64,000 nt of DNA from Nipponacmea schrenckii. Its lineage: Eukaryota; Mollusca; Gastropoda; Lottiidae. This document shows, one piece after another, positions 23,901 to 34,646 of this stretch (within the stretch, counting starts at the first letter, position 1; the number at the start of each line of letters is the position of its first letter). A model generated the notes under the pieces. The model made no database searches and was not told where the DNA came from. It saw nothing but the letters and a program-made list of their open reading frames with translations. The position numbers and the translations under genes are program-made. The stretch spans positions 35,471,468-35,535,467 of the forward strand of contig CM060200.1 of assembly GCA_030562195.1 (NCBI GenBank), in the 5' to 3' direction.

Positions 23901-26024
23901 GTAGGGTGGATATATGGTTAGTTTACAATGGAGATACAGGCAATAAATAACGGGAAGTGGTCCCAATCCAAATGAACAAATTCATACGAAATGATAAAAT
24001 TTACGGTTTATTTATATGACCAATCCATTACAATTTTTGAGGAAGACCATTTAAAAGTTCAGAAGATGATATTATGTAAATGTAACTTTTATTGATAATT
24101 TTAATATTGTTTATTGTATTTTTTATGTTTAAAGAGTATGTTCCGGTTTCAAAACAAAGGAATTTTTATGCATATAAAGAAGCATTAGATAACTTTGTTT
24201 GGATTGTTGTAATAAATTGCGTTAAAAAATTCCTTTGTAAACTCGAACAAATTCTTTATTTAGGATATAGACAAACAACTTGAAGTTATCTGATCTCTTT
24301 CCTTTTGGTATCTGTGTTTTTAGGAGCAGACCGATATTATAAAGATTTAGAAATGATGTTTGGTAAAAAACCGTCAATTATTATGAAAATACTCTGGTGT
24401 TATATAACTCCTGGATTGATGTTGGTAAGGAATACCCATTTATTGCAATTGTCTTCTAATGAGCTATATTTTTTTATTAAGTTTTGGAAAATTGCCTTAA
24501 ATACTTTCACATTGAATTAAGATAAAATGAATAGATTCAAAAATCGATTTTAAGGTGGATTGCATATCAGCATATCAAATCAAACTTTAGTTTTTCTGTT
24601 GTCATAAAACAGTAACATATTATTATTTTCAGAAGGAGTATATTAAAGAGACTTTTGGATGTAAAGAACATAACAAATGCTAATTTTCTATCTTCATTAT
24701 AGGCTGTTTTGGTATTAACGTTTTATAATTTCAAAGCTCCTTCTTACGGCGATTATGTGTATCCACCAGGAGCAGAAATGTTTGGTTGGTTTGTCGCAAC
24801 TCTACCAATACTTAGCATCCCAATATGGATGTTAGTAGATGTTTTGAATAGAAAGGGGCCCATTCTACAGGTATAGTTTGAGTATTCTGCCAAGAAATGC
24901 AAATGATTTAGTTATCATTACATTTCTTTCTTAATTCAACATTTTGGACTAAAAAAAAACAAAAAAATATAAAAGTAGATAAATAAATAAATGCAACTGG
25001 ATAAATGAAATTAAATTTGTGCTGAAGAACTAGATAACTAATTATGTGACTTTAACAAAACGACCCAATTATTGATTTTAAAGGGATTTTCGCATTCAAA
25101 TCCATGTAAGTCTAAAATTATTCACGTTGTAACTAACACATGTGATTTCTCGAGACTCCGTGGTGTATAAAAAATAAATATATGAAAATAGAAAGTAACA
25201 TTCCTAGTTTGCGGTCTTTTAAAACAATTTTCTAGTACTTCTGAAGACTATTTATATATAAATCTTTGAAGAAGCTAATAAGCTGAAAGCCTGCTAAGAT
25301 ATTATTTAAATATGAATTGAATATTGACTAAAATAACCGCTTGTTCTCTCGATAAAGAAATAAGTGTTTCAGTTTACCAAGAATTGATGACAACCCGAAT
25401 CACCCCCGAAAATAAGTACTAGTAATCAATTTGTTTTTCAGAGATTAATAGACGGATTTAAACCAAATGATAATTGGGGACCGGCTAAAGATGCTATTAT
25501 GGTATATAATACTAACTCACGTCAAACTATAGAGACGTTCAATTGAGGCTTGTTCTATTTTTTTAATTTGAAGTAATTTTTTTAGTTATTTGTTTTTTTA
25601 TCAGTTTACATAAAACGCTGTAAAATTTCATATTGAAATGTATCTTCATTAATTCTTTTGTAGATTTTTATATATTATATATATATTTTCACTTTGTCAA
25701 ACTTTTAACATCTCAGATATGCAATAATATTATAAAATGAATCTTAGTCCTGTTTGTTATCTCCTGCATGGGCTAATGATGTGAAATAAGGGAAACACTT
25801 CACACGGTCAAATTCAACTTCAATAATAGATTTTCGATATTTGTGTGCAATTATCAGAAACTATGATCAGAAAAAGAAGATAATAAAATGAGACTTTAGG
25901 TAATTAAATTACCATCGATTTTTGTAACCTTTTCTTAATATGACAGGAAATGATGAGTCATTTAGCAGATCAGCTACGCTTTCAGCTTTACATAGATTTT
26001 TTTGTATCGTATGTGCTACTTTAG
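11994..26024 (+). CDS. SLC6 family sodium/chloride-dependent transporter, 14 coding exons
   Basis: Twelve-TM neurotransmitter:sodium symporter, expected in the plasma membrane. Coding exons: 11994-12195, 12683-12814, 12964-13309, 13609-13741, 14609-14743, 20419-20522, 20790-20914, 21616-21728, 22072-22203, 23817-23916, 24324-24424, 24703-24870, 25442-25501, 25947-26024. All junctions are AG/GT and every phase agrees. The total is 642 codons, normal for the family. TM1 carries [14 protein letters not shown] (aa 47-60). A Gly at the position where monoamine carriers have Asp suggests an amino-acid-like substrate. The second extracellular loop has the conserved Cys pair ([10 protein letters not shown]) and five N-glycosylation sequons. 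TM6 (TLPGALDG), TM7 (QIFFSLG, ASYNKF) and TM8 ([11 protein letters not shown]) follow. The first exon begins after an acceptor at 11983, so an upstream non-coding exon is likely. The last exon (short, stop at 26022) is the least certain. Several ligand-site residues are non-canonical (see findings). Intron 5 contains an antisense Penelope element. Confidence 0.93.
14744..16049. other. SLC6 intron 5, proximal part
   Basis: No conserved exon is seen between the TM6 exon and the Penelope element. Reading frames here match no SLC6 segment. Confidence 0.5.
16065..18139 (-). pseudogene. Penelope-like reverse transcriptase / GIY-YIG endonuclease, broken by frameshifts and stops
   Basis: Fragment 18139-17408 has the RT N-terminal region ([34 protein letters not shown]). 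The frame shifts near 17570. The RT continues in another frame with [26 protein letters not shown] and [10 protein letters not shown]. Fragment 17161-16550 holds the palm/thumb part ([15 protein letters not shown]-like region degraded, [13 protein letters not shown]-type [13 protein letters not shown]). Fragment 16536-16168 holds the GIY-YIG domain ([20 protein letters not shown], then [13 protein letters not shown]). Beyond 16168 the C-terminal tail is still recognisable but has three in-frame stops ([20 protein letters not shown]). It is not functional as it stands. Confidence 0.88.
18240..19247 (-). CDS. Penelope-element ORF1, uncharacterised low-complexity protein
   Basis: A 335-residue open frame lies upstream of, and in a different frame from, the RT. 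The N-terminus is rich in Arg, His and Gln, with a run of five His followed by five Gln. The middle (about aa 70-200) is non-repetitive, with an [12 protein letters not shown] stretch and probable helices. The C-terminal third is Pro/Ser/Thr/Arg-rich and basic (for example [23 protein letters not shown]), as in a nucleic-acid-binding tail. No known fold was recognised. Its position suggests an accessory ORF1 of the retroelement; function is not inferable. It remains fully open although the RT is broken, so it may be younger, by chance uninterrupted, or selectively retained. Confidence 0.6.
   Translation of the reverse strand: MVFRCNWDFQRRRHFHRQPRYFERHPAQFHHHHHQQQQQYYRPHPNYRPNVQQLHHRQRHDTNPFVKMLFQIIQCLHHASIISKQVNGSPTRGFSYKIKDQNRFIKPALKTLQISSAIEMVNKSWATNVAIALKDHYDSQLATKIHLIKSKDISESDLNKFSAEAINWARKSYRRLQKETLDQYARIIDSLKFKSVVEDMDNPRISPPAKQPTKLTARIDTPKRKRVPSPESLPSTSTPNKRPNHHVVPANSPSPLPLSSPNRFALPPSTPKNTSLRSNPETPITARTTRRRLSLGNSPQSNKPRRHNNQVDKTTYSAHSFPSFQNIPIYSFILV
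19333..19371 (-). ncRNA. Hammerhead-ribozyme-like motif in the Penelope 5' region
   Basis: On the minus strand: AUGC (stem I, 5' side), CUGAAGA (matches C3-U4-G5-A6-N7-G8-A9), an extra A, then GCUA-CGA-UAGC (stem II), GAAA, AUCC/GGAU (very short stem III), C (cleavage position 17) and GCAU (stem I, 3' side). Stems I, II and III are all perfectly complementary. Minimal type-I hammerheads with tiny stem III are known in Penelope-like elements. The unpaired A between A9 and stem II departs from consensus and could make it inactive. Confidence 0.5.
19386..20418. other. SLC6 intron 5, distal part
   Basis: AT-rich sequence between the Penelope 5' end and the TM7 exon. No exon or repeat unit is recognised. 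Confidence 0.5.
21052..21582. mobile_element. MITE-like element with ~28-bp terminal inverted repeats in SLC6 intron 7
   Basis: The left end tacggagtcccttgcacgca and right end (tgcgtgtaaggggttccgta) are inverted complements over about 28 bases with few mismatches. The element is 531 bp. Inside are several copies of an 18-base palindrome, atttcgtttaaacgaaat, and related tttcgtttaaac strings. It interrupts a short local repeat (atcatctttttgtattatg), part of which reappears after the right end. No transposase is encoded. Confidence 0.7.
22204..22995. other. SLC6 intron 9, proximal part
   Basis: No exon or recognised repeat. It precedes the duplicated block. Confidence 0.45.
22996..23880 (+). 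repeat. Tandem segmental duplication inside SLC6 spanning exon 10
   Basis: Two diverged ~430-450-bp units lie head to tail (about 22996-23424 and 23425-23880). They share, in order, aagttccatttataa, aggggtttaaaa, gaagttatttt/c, agtaaaactt and ggggaaggggagataattt. They also share gtcttccaaatcgttgattg and actgtggtgct from the transporter exon. The second unit contains the functional TM10 exon and the first a decayed copy. Confidence 0.8.
23361..23430 (+). pseudogene. Decayed duplicate of SLC6 exon 10
   Basis: It matches the functional exon at 23817 ([11 protein letters not shown] region) for about 60 bp. The splice acceptor tttcag of the functional copy is tttccc here, one base is inserted (gattgcgtactg against gattggtactg), and poly-T expansions follow. 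It could not be spliced or translated as the normal exon. Confidence 0.8.
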
Positions 26025-26593
26025 GATCTATAACTTCATTTATCCCCAAAATAGTTTAATAAACTCAAAATACCAGTTAGTAAGGTCACGTGCATATTTT
26101 AAAAAATACGGTAACACAGAGGTCATTTCTTTAACTTTTATTGATTGGTTTCAACATGTTTTGAAGTTTTATTATATATTTTTTTTAAGAATTTCATTAA
26201 TAATGAATCGTTAATGTGGAGCATCTATATTTCGAAATATTTCACTCGAACATTTTAGAACATGTAAAAATAGTATAAAATATTATCAACTGGCAAATTT
26301 AAAATTCTGAAAGTCCATTAAGAGGTTTATTCATGGACAGCGCATCAAAACAAATTTGATAACTGCAAATTTTGTTCCACTTGACATAATTCAGTTTGAA
26401 TATAAATGTATATATAAATTTTTTGATTCAGAATTCGGTAACACTGTATAAGGACGTGTCAAACAGTCATTGTTATTATATTACAAAATCTCATGCTATG
26501 TTGATGAGTGCGCTATCTATAGGTCTCATTATTATAGTCGACGTAAGAGAAAACTATACTATCATTGCACTATGTTATTTTACACCTTCTCTT
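26025..26593. other. Convergent intergenic region between SLC6 and the calcium sensor gene
   Basis: It should contain both 3' UTRs. A minus-strand AATAAA (reads tttatt) lies near 26322. Nothing else is recognised. Confidence 0.45.
26058..26063 (+). terminator. Candidate poly(A) signal of the SLC6 gene
   Basis: AATAAA lies 34 bases after the proposed stop codon. This would give a very short 3' UTR, and a later signal may be used instead. Confidence 0.35.
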
Positions 26594-29500
26594 TTATACA
26601 GTTTGTGGTTCACAATCAAGCACTTCTAAAAGTTTAGGATCTTTCTGCACACCTTTATAAAATTCATCCCAACATATCTTTGAGTCCCCATTTCTATCTA
26701 GATTTTGAAATATGTAATTAACTGTATGCTGGATTTCTTGATCAGATGGATGTTGGTTTATCATGCAATGCATTGACTGAAATTAAAAATAAAACAAAAT
26801 TTTGGTTTCAATCTAATAATAATACTACTAAACTTTTTTTTTTAAATTGATTGGTTGAACTTTTCGACTTGTACACCAAACAAATAAGCAACCAAAACGC
26901 AAGAAACACAAAAGTCAAAGTCAATAATCTGATTAGCCCCGATCACCATGCTCCTTAACATCTACCCATCTTCCCATCAACTGCTACCACTGCCTATCTA
27001 GCACAAATGCCAGCCAACTACAGAAGTCATAAGTTTTGAATGTATAAAAAAGCCTTTTAAGCTTCAGTGACAAATCAGTATTGTATGTAGGGCCAAGAAT
27101 TAATGCTCTGCGAATCCATATTGTAGAACAATATTCCAAATATAGTTGAAAGTGACACTTACTTACGAAAAAAAATCATCAAAAACATTTGCACGATAAT
27201 AAACTTGCCATGAGATGCTGTTATGAAATTGTGTGCGATAAAATTCAAACCAGTTGTGTCACTGAGAAAATAGTTTCCTTGATTTTGTGTGGTTTATGTT
27301 TTCGGTGAATCTGTCCCTATAATTGCAGTTAGTTAGCGATGTTTAGATATGATTTGTAAAGTGGTGTTGTATATTTTCCGTGTCGTGACTTCAGTGATGA
27401 ATTTGAATATTACAATACAAGTTTTAAATATCGTCACACTATTTAAACTACAAATTTGTGATCCCTCTATATTACAGGCCAAGTAACTAATTGTTAGTTA
27501 ACGATCAAAAATCTTTTGTAGACTTTCTATGCTATTGTGTTAACCAATTTTATCTTCTCTCTTAAGTTTCTTCATTAGGAGCACAAAATTGTGCCTCTTT
27601 CATTCAAGTTTTGTCAAACCCTGAAAATCAGCGAAATCGGAAAAAAATGTAGTATGAGTTCTTGCCCTTGTTCTTGAATGGCTCGTAAACACTCTACAAT
27701 GTGCAATTCTGAAACTTGTGTCCGATTCCTTTTGATAGTCTTGTGTCAATAAAATATGTTTAAATCAATGTGCAATTCTTGACCGATGAAACTTGGTGTG
27801 AGAGTATGTTATAACTCAAGGATAAACACTCTTGAGAGAACAATTCTAATGGATTTTAATGAAACTTGGCCTGAGTATTTGTTATCACCCAAGGATGAAG
27901 CCTATTGAAAACCAGTCAAATCGAAAATATGTTTATATCAGTTATTGCCCTTGTTTTTGAAAACGCGTTCAATTTTTAGCTTGTAAACACTCTACAAAGC
28001 ACATTTATTGACCGATTGTGACTTGCTGAAATTGTTTAATATCGCCCAAGAATGAACCCTTTTGAAAATAGTACATATCGAAATATATTTAATACGAATT
28101 ATTGCCCTTGTTCTATAAAATTTGTTGGATTTTTGCCTTGTAAACACTCTACAAGTCACAATTCTTGAGCGATTTTGACATAACTTGGAGTATTTGTAAT
28201 CACCTAAGGATGAACCCTATTGAAATTCAGTTAAATCGAAAAATATTTAGTATCAGTTATTGCCCTTGTTCTTGAAAATGCGTTCAATTTTAGCTTGTAA
28301 GCACTCTAGAAAGAACAATTCTTAATGGATTTTGATAAAACTTGGCTTGAGTATTTGTTTTTACCCAAGGATGAACCCTTTTGAAAATCAAATAAATCGA
28401 AATATATTTAGTGTCAGTTATTGCCCTTGTGTTTGAAAACTGTTTAACTATTTGGCTTATAAACACTCTAAAAGGCACAATTCATGACCAATGTTGAAAA
28501 AACTCACTGAAATTGTTTGATATCACCCAGGGATGAGCCCTATTGAAATTAAAAAATATCAAAATATATTTTATATGAATTTTTGCCCTTGTTCTTTTAA
28601 ACGTGTTTGATTTTTGTCTCGTAAACACTCTACGTGGCACAATTCTTGACCGATTTTGATAAAACTTGGTGTGAGATTGTGTTTTAACTCAAGGATGAAT
28701 CCTATTGAAAATCAGCAAAATTGAAAAATATTTAGTATGAGTTATTGCCCTTGTTCTTGAAAACGCGTTCAATTTTAGCTTGTAAACACTCTAGAAAAAA
28801 CAATTCTTAATGGATTTTTAATGAAACTTAGTTTGAGTATTTGTTTTCACCCAAGGTTGAACCCTTTTGAAAATCAGATAAATCAAAAAATATTTAGTAC
28901 AAGTTATTGCCTTTGTTCTTAAAAACGTGTTCAATTTTAGTTTGAAAACACTCTAGAAAGAACAATTTTGAATGGATATTGATGAAACTTGGCTTTAGTA
29001 TTTGTTTTCTCCCAAGGATGAACCCTATTGAAAATCAGATAAACTGAAAAATATTTAGTTTCAGTTATTGCCCTTGTTTTTGAAAACGCTTTAAACTTTT
29101 CGCTTGTAAACACGCGTTCATTTTTGACAAACTCGCTGAAATTGTTTGATATCACCCAAGGAAGATCCCTATTAAAAATATCAAAATATTATTAAGGGTG
29201 AACCCTATTGCAAATCATAAAAATATCGAAAAATATTTAATGAGTTGTTTTTTTCCCATGGATTTCGAACCTGTTGAAAGTTTTAAGCGGTAAGCTTTCA
29301 ATTCCAAGTCTAAAAATTTTGAACAAGAAATTAAAACTTTTTGGTATCTGATACATAAATAAACTGATGCGCAAACCTGAAGTGATAAGAAGAATTTATT
29401 GACAGATATTTTATATTTTATTTGTGTTGGCATTCCATTATATTCTGTAAATTTTAGATCGACCCGACAATTAGCGCTCGAGTTAAAAATTAAAAACTTT

Positions 29501-30204
29501 TCATGAAAATATTTTCTCTATAAATTTTTTTTTCCAATTTAATGCGATAAATCTTGTTACAACCCGAGGTAAATCGGTCCATAAATGCACTCTACAGCCT
29601 CCAAACAAAATTTGTGCACATTATGCATAAAGTGAATTTCGAGTAACCAAAAATAAGATTTTTATTTCAGCCACTTTAAAGATCTGTGATCTGAACATAT
29701 TCCGGTATACGCTTTATTATTTTCAGTTTGTGCTTAACTAAAAAATAGTGATAATAATAATAGATTTTGTAACAGTGCATGACAAATTGTGTGAAGATTT
29801 TGCATTCAAAAATTAAAACTTACCCGTATTATGCTGATAATTTCTTGTTTTGTAATGAGTCCGTCACCATCCACGTCGTACATTTGAAATGCCCAGCTTA
29901 ATTTAGTTTTCATATCTTGGCTAGTACTGCAACCGATTCCAGTTAAAAACTCCTTGTAATCAACCACACCATCTCTATTTCTGTCAAAACTTCGGAACAT
30001 ATGTTTGATGAAAGGCCTTGGATCTCCCGTAAAAGCCATTCCGTATACCTCTGTGAATTCGTCCTCTGTCAAATATGCTTTATCTCCACTATGACGCTTA
30101 AAAATCTCTGACCATTCCTTCAGCTCCTCTTGCGTAAATTCCTTTCTTTCCACAAAATCGGAAAGACTTTGTGGACCGGGAGCCTTGGCTGTTTTATTCC
30201 CCAT
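26594..30204 (-). CDS. Neuronal calcium sensor family EF-hand protein (recoverin/visinin-like)
   Basis: Two coding exons on the minus strand, 30204-29824 and 26776-26594, joined in phase 0 with canonical gtaagt and tttcag. They give 187 residues, the usual length for this family. The N-terminus MGNKTAK fits an N-myristoylation signal. EF1 is degenerate (RHSGDKAYLTED), as in NCS proteins, but lacks the usual Cys-Pro. EF2 (DRNRDGVVDYKE) and EF3 (DVDGDGLITKQE) have all Ca-coordinating positions. EF4 is DRNGDSKICWDE, with Ser replacing the usual Gly at loop position 6. Members are membrane-associated Ca2+ sensors, regulating for example guanylate cyclases, kinases or channels; the partner here is unknown. 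The 3-kb intron carries a core-repeat element. The gene is convergent with SLC6, 570 bp apart. The exact subfamily (NCS-1, neurocalcin, hippocalcin) is not resolved. Confidence 0.92.
27600..29230 (+). mobile_element. Modular core-repeat array in the calcium sensor gene intron
   Basis: About ten ~160-bp monomers of the 1-614 / 35764-37004 subfamily (gcccttgttcttgaaaac, cttgtaaacactctag, gattttgatgaaacttgg, aaggatgaaccctattg). A short unrelated stretch (about 27717-27772) interrupts the first monomers. No clear terminal modules are seen, so this may be an eroded element. Orientation is opposite to the host gene. Confidence 0.7.
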
Positions 30205-30913
30205 ATTGAATTGGTCTCTCGAAGGCCGATAGTGTTATAAATGATGCGATAGGCTTCTACTCTTAGCTAACTATACATGTGTCTGCTTGCAACAGTTCAC
30301 ACAAAAAACTACTATTTCCACGAACTGCATTGCCTTTTTAAGTGGGTTGATTGTATTAGGTATATCAATCCAAGCTTATACTTTACAAATTACAAGGCTG
30401 CAATAAGGATTAAATGGGTATGTTATCAGAGAAGTAGATTGAATTACGCGTGGATTAACCGCGAGTGCAGTTTTCTATTTTCGTTTTTATGCTTGATAAA
30501 ACACCATAGAGGCGAAAAACGCATGTAATTCTTTCATTGAAAAGAGAATTTCATTTGATAGTTTATGTTTACCTCAAGTTATTATAGATATGTGTAAGGT
30601 ATATCCCCTTCTTGTGACCTTGCTACTAGTGTTAAGAGTGAAGAAGTTCCTAGAAACTTCTGTGTAAAGCACTGGCCAAGGTCACAAATAAAGAGATAAA
30701 TGTTCGATACAAGATAAGGTGAAGTTAGCATAGTTAGTATTGAGTTAAAAAACACCCACAAGTAATCTACAAAAAACAATAGTCCATAATATGAAATTTG
30801 TCTTGTTACCAGTCTAAAAGAAGAGAGTATGATTAGGTTCTGAAAAGATAGAACTCTATGTATAATGATTAGAATATGTTATACTTAATGAGCCAGAAAA
30901 ATAAAGAGAGGAG
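30205..30913. other. Upstream region of the calcium sensor gene
   Basis: It should hold its promoter and 5' UTR. No TATA box or other element could be assigned with confidence. Confidence 0.4.
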
Positions 30914-31915
30914 TCAAGTAATATTGGATTCAATCGGTTCGAGTCTACCACGGACCAGGAAATTACTTAGGTTTTTGTTACGCTTATAGGCAATTACAAG
31001 TCGTTTGGTATATACATTCGGAAATCTGTTCTGTAATTCACTGTAATACTGTTTGACGATGTATGAGGTTTTGACAGCTGTATGATTAAAGGTGGCAACA
31101 AATGGAATCATTTGGTTATCATGCTGGATGTTAAGTCCATTTGGAGCCACTGTTTGGAGTTGGTCCATATGGTAGCTTTTTCTCTGTAATCGTTTGGTTT
31201 TTGGTTTGATAAGATCAGAGTCAGGAATTGATTCAATAGGCAAGATAAGAAGGTCTTCAATGGAATGGTCAGGTAAATTAAAATGATGAGAAATTGGTCT
31301 ATTTTTGCTATGAATTATATCAAAGCGATGGCCGCTGAATCGAGTTCGTAACGCGTTCTGGGTTTCGCCGACGTATTGTTTGTCACATTTTTTACACGAA
31401 ATTAGGTAAATGATATTTTTATCCGTACACGTGAGACGTTCTTTAATTTCAAATGTCTTTCCGTTTTTTTTATTTTGAAAATAATGAGACATATGAATAT
31501 GTTCACAGGTGCGGCATCGAGAACTTCCACATGGTATTGCACCAAAGTTATTTATTAGAGGAGGGGGGTTCATTAATCTGGAGAGGGCTTATATAGGCGT
31601 AGCCTGCTGCCCAATCCAGTGAAAATTAATACTGTTTATATAAAAAAAAATTAATTTTCAAAAGGTCCAAAACAGTGTCATTTTTAATTTTGCGCAGGAA
31701 TCGTTTGGAATAGCCCCTATCTCTTAATTTGCTGAAAACTAGTCTACACGCTACATCAAAATCTACTTTTTGAGTGCAAATTCTAAAAAAAACGCAAAAT
31801 TTGTGATTAGATTATTCCCGTAAAAGTATGTTTTGGGTGAAAAGAGTTTTTATATAAAAGTTGGTGTGTATCCGTTGGTTGATATAGAAGAGTATAATCT
31901 AAAACACTCAATACT
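30914..31915 (-). mobile_element. Penelope-like element, second copy, truncated; intact GIY-YIG C-terminal frame
   Basis: A 219-residue open frame (31573-30914) carries a Cys-rich finger (CGSSRCRTCEHIH), the GIY-YIG core ([44 protein letters not shown]) and the full C-terminal tail ending RGRLEPIESNIT. Upstream on the minus strand (31640-31915) is non-open sequence homologous to the RT thumb region of the 16-19 kb copy. The frame is uninterrupted over the endonuclease, but there is no RT, so this is a 5'-truncated copy. It is younger-looking than the intron copy in this region. Confidence 0.85.
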
Positions 31916-32281
31916 TGGATCCGTAACAATCGACTATAAGAAATTCATTACGTGTAATTATTGATTAAGAGATTAGTTATTTCATCCAAGATTAATTAAA
32001 TGAAGAAGAGCTTGCACTTTGAATAGAGGTAATTATATTACTGACTTATCCTATATTTAAAGGGATTAAAAATAACAGCTACATTCCCGAGCTTAATATT
32101 TTCAATGGACGGATTATTCTAATCACAAATTGTTTTAATCAATTATCAGTAACCATTCAGCAAATCAAATGTTCAACAAAATGTAAAAAATTAATAGAAA
32201 TTGTAAAATCTTCGTTGGTAAACATAAAATATCCAGATGTCTATGTTGAACCCTGCTTGCCATCCATTATCAGTAGTAATC

Positions 32282-32428
32282 GTTACAACAGCCAAAAATG
32301 CTGCTGTGATTGTGAAACGCTTTTTTAAAGAACGCCAGAATAAATTCCCTAAGATCTATACCAAACGTTTGGTCACTGTTTACAAAAGGAATAAAAGTCT
32401 GAGTAAAGTTCTTGTATATGGTAGATAA
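32282..32428 (+). pseudogene. Third Penelope C-terminal fragment, inverted
   Basis: The translated segment TTAKNAAVIVKRFFKERQNK...YTKRLVTVYKRNKSL matches the tail of the other copies. Its TTAKNA-IVKR wording is closer to the 16-kb copy than to its neighbour at 31 kb. It lies on the opposite strand about 370 bp from copy 2. No endonuclease core remains. Confidence 0.75.
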
Positions 32429-32624
32429 GATCTCCGTTCATTATCCCACTGACGTAATCGCTATGTGTTATCATTGCTGTATCGTGTAAATCTATACAGA
32501 ATCAGATAATTTCTCATCAAAATGATATACATATATACGGAAATTTCATAGCATAGTCTCAACTTGAGACCTAGGCCAGTGCTTCTATAGGAGACTATCT
32601 CATAATTATAACACCCTAAACCAA

Positions 32625-34112
32625 TGAGAATGTATGTTAGGTGGAATAAAATAAGGTATGTAAGGTAAATAATAAATATAATTAATTTTATTCAATTAGA
32701 GGCAAATTTTCGAAGAACATAGACCTACATATTTATAACTGTACATGTACAAATAAATGAAATGAATGGAATTTTACGTCCTACAAGTATTAACAGTAAG
32801 CATAGATTCAAATACATTATAAGTGCCCGTTGGCGTCTTTATAAGAAAAATTGCATAATATACAAATTTTGCTACTTTTCTTTTAGTACTTTAGTAATTG
32901 CTGGTTATATATTATCCGTTATATTTGTTGTAAAAATAGGTAGGATAGGAAGGTATTAAGGAGGAATAAGAAGGTATGTAAGGTAGGACAGGAATGTATG
33001 TAAGATAGGATATGAAGGTATGTAAGGTAGAACAGGAAGGTATGTAAGGTAGGACAGGAGGGTATTAAGGTGGAATAAGAAGGTATGTAAAGTGGAATAA
33101 GGAGGTATGTAAAGTGGAATAGAAGGTATGTAAGGTAGAACAGGAAGGTATGTTATAAGGTAGGATAGGAAGGTATGTTAGGTAGAATCTGAAGGTATGT
33201 AAGGTAGAACAGGGATGTGTGTAAGGTAGAATAGGAAGGTATGTAAGGTAGGACAGGAAGGTATGTAAGGTAGGACAGGAAGGTAGGATAGGAGGGTATT
33301 AAGGTGGAATGAAAAGGTATGTAAAGTGGAATAAGAAGGTATGTAAAGTGGAATAAGGAGGTATGTAAAGTGAAATAGAAGGTATGTAAGGTAGAACAGG
33401 AAGGTATGTAAGGTAGGATAGGAAGGTATGTAAGGTGGAAAAAGAAGGTATGTAAAGTGTAAAAAGAAGGTATGTAAAGTGTAAAAAGAAGGTATGTAAA
33501 GTGTAATAAGAAGGTATGTGAAGTGTAATAAGAAGGTATGTAAAGTGGAATAAGAATTATTTAAAGTAGAAAAAGACGGTATGTAAGGTGGAATAAGAAG
33601 GTATGTAAAGTGAAATAAGAAGGTATGTAAAGTGTAATAAGAAGGTAATAAGAAGGTATGTAAAGTGTAATAAGAAGGTATGTGAAGTGTAATAAGAAGG
33701 TATGTAAAGTGGAATAAGAATTATTTAAAGTAGCAAAAGACGGTATGTAAGGTAGAATAAGAAGGTATGTAAAGTGAAATAAGAAGGTATGTAAAGTGTA
33801 ATAAGAAGGTATGTAAAGTGTAATAAGAAGTATGTAAAGTGTAATAAGAAGGTATGTGAAGTGTAATAAGAAGGTATGTAAAGTGGAATAAGAATTATTT
33901 AAAGTGAAAAAGAGGTATGTAAGGTGGAATAAGAAGGTATGTAAAGTGAAATAAGAAGGTATGTAAAGTGTAATAAGAAGGTATGTAAAGTGTAATAAGA
34001 AGGTATGTAAAGTGTCATAAGAAGGTATGTGAAGTGTAATAAGAAGGTATGTAAAGTGGAATAAGAATTATTTAAAGTAGAAAAAGACGGTATGTAAGGT
34101 AGAATAAGGAGA
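32625..34112 (+). repeat. 22-bp minisatellite with ~170-bp higher-order structure
   Basis: The unit is close to aaggtatgtaaagtgtaataag (22 bp). More than 50 copies occur, with variants (ggtaggacagg, ggtggaataag). In the 3' half a variant block containing aagaattatttaaagtag recurs about every 166-173 bp (about 33552, 33718, 33889, 34062), i.e. a higher-order repeat of about eight units. Degenerate units continue at 34345-34646 and just after 35461. Reading frames across it (Leu/His/Thr/Phe-rich on the minus strand) are by-products of the repeat. Confidence 0.9.
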
Positions 34113-34344
34113 TGCGTAACCAATACATTAGTTTTTTTTTGTATTATTACCATGCTACAATCATTAGTTTGTATGGGGAGGGGCTTAGGTGTGCTACAAC
34201 TTCCAAATTTTACTAGTTGTTGCGCGTTGGCCATTTTTGGGGAGTGTCTTGGCAAAGCAATATGTTACAATTATTTTATAGTACGTTTATTCGTTAAATT
34301 ATTGACATCAACATTGTTACTCATAAAACTTGTGCTATAAATTA

Positions 34345-34646
34345 AACATGTAAGGTAGAATAAGATTGAAGGTAGAATAAGGTATAATTATGTGGAATAA
34401 GCAGGTGTGTAAGTTGGGATAGTTTACAAGTACAATAAGAAGGTATGTAAGGTGGAATGATGAGGTGTGTAAGGTAGAATAGGAAGGTATGCAAGGTAGA
34501 ATATAAAGGCATGTAAGGTAGAATAAAAAGGAAGGCATGGAAGGTAGAATAAGCAGGTGTGTACGTTGTGATAGTCTACAAATACAATAAAAAGGTATGT
34601 ACGGTGGAATACTTAGGTTTGTAGGGTAGAAAAAGAAAGTATGTAA
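34345..34646 (+). repeat. Degenerate continuation of the 22-bp minisatellite
   Basis: Diverged units (aaggtatgtaaggtggaat, aaggtagaataag) with longer spacers, separated from the main array by about 230 bp of unrelated sequence and cut at 34647 by the Harbinger-like element. Confidence 0.7.

Noticed and set aside
32625..34112. CRISPR-like array
   Set aside because: Units are contiguous with no unique spacers and the genome is eukaryotic; it is a minisatellite.
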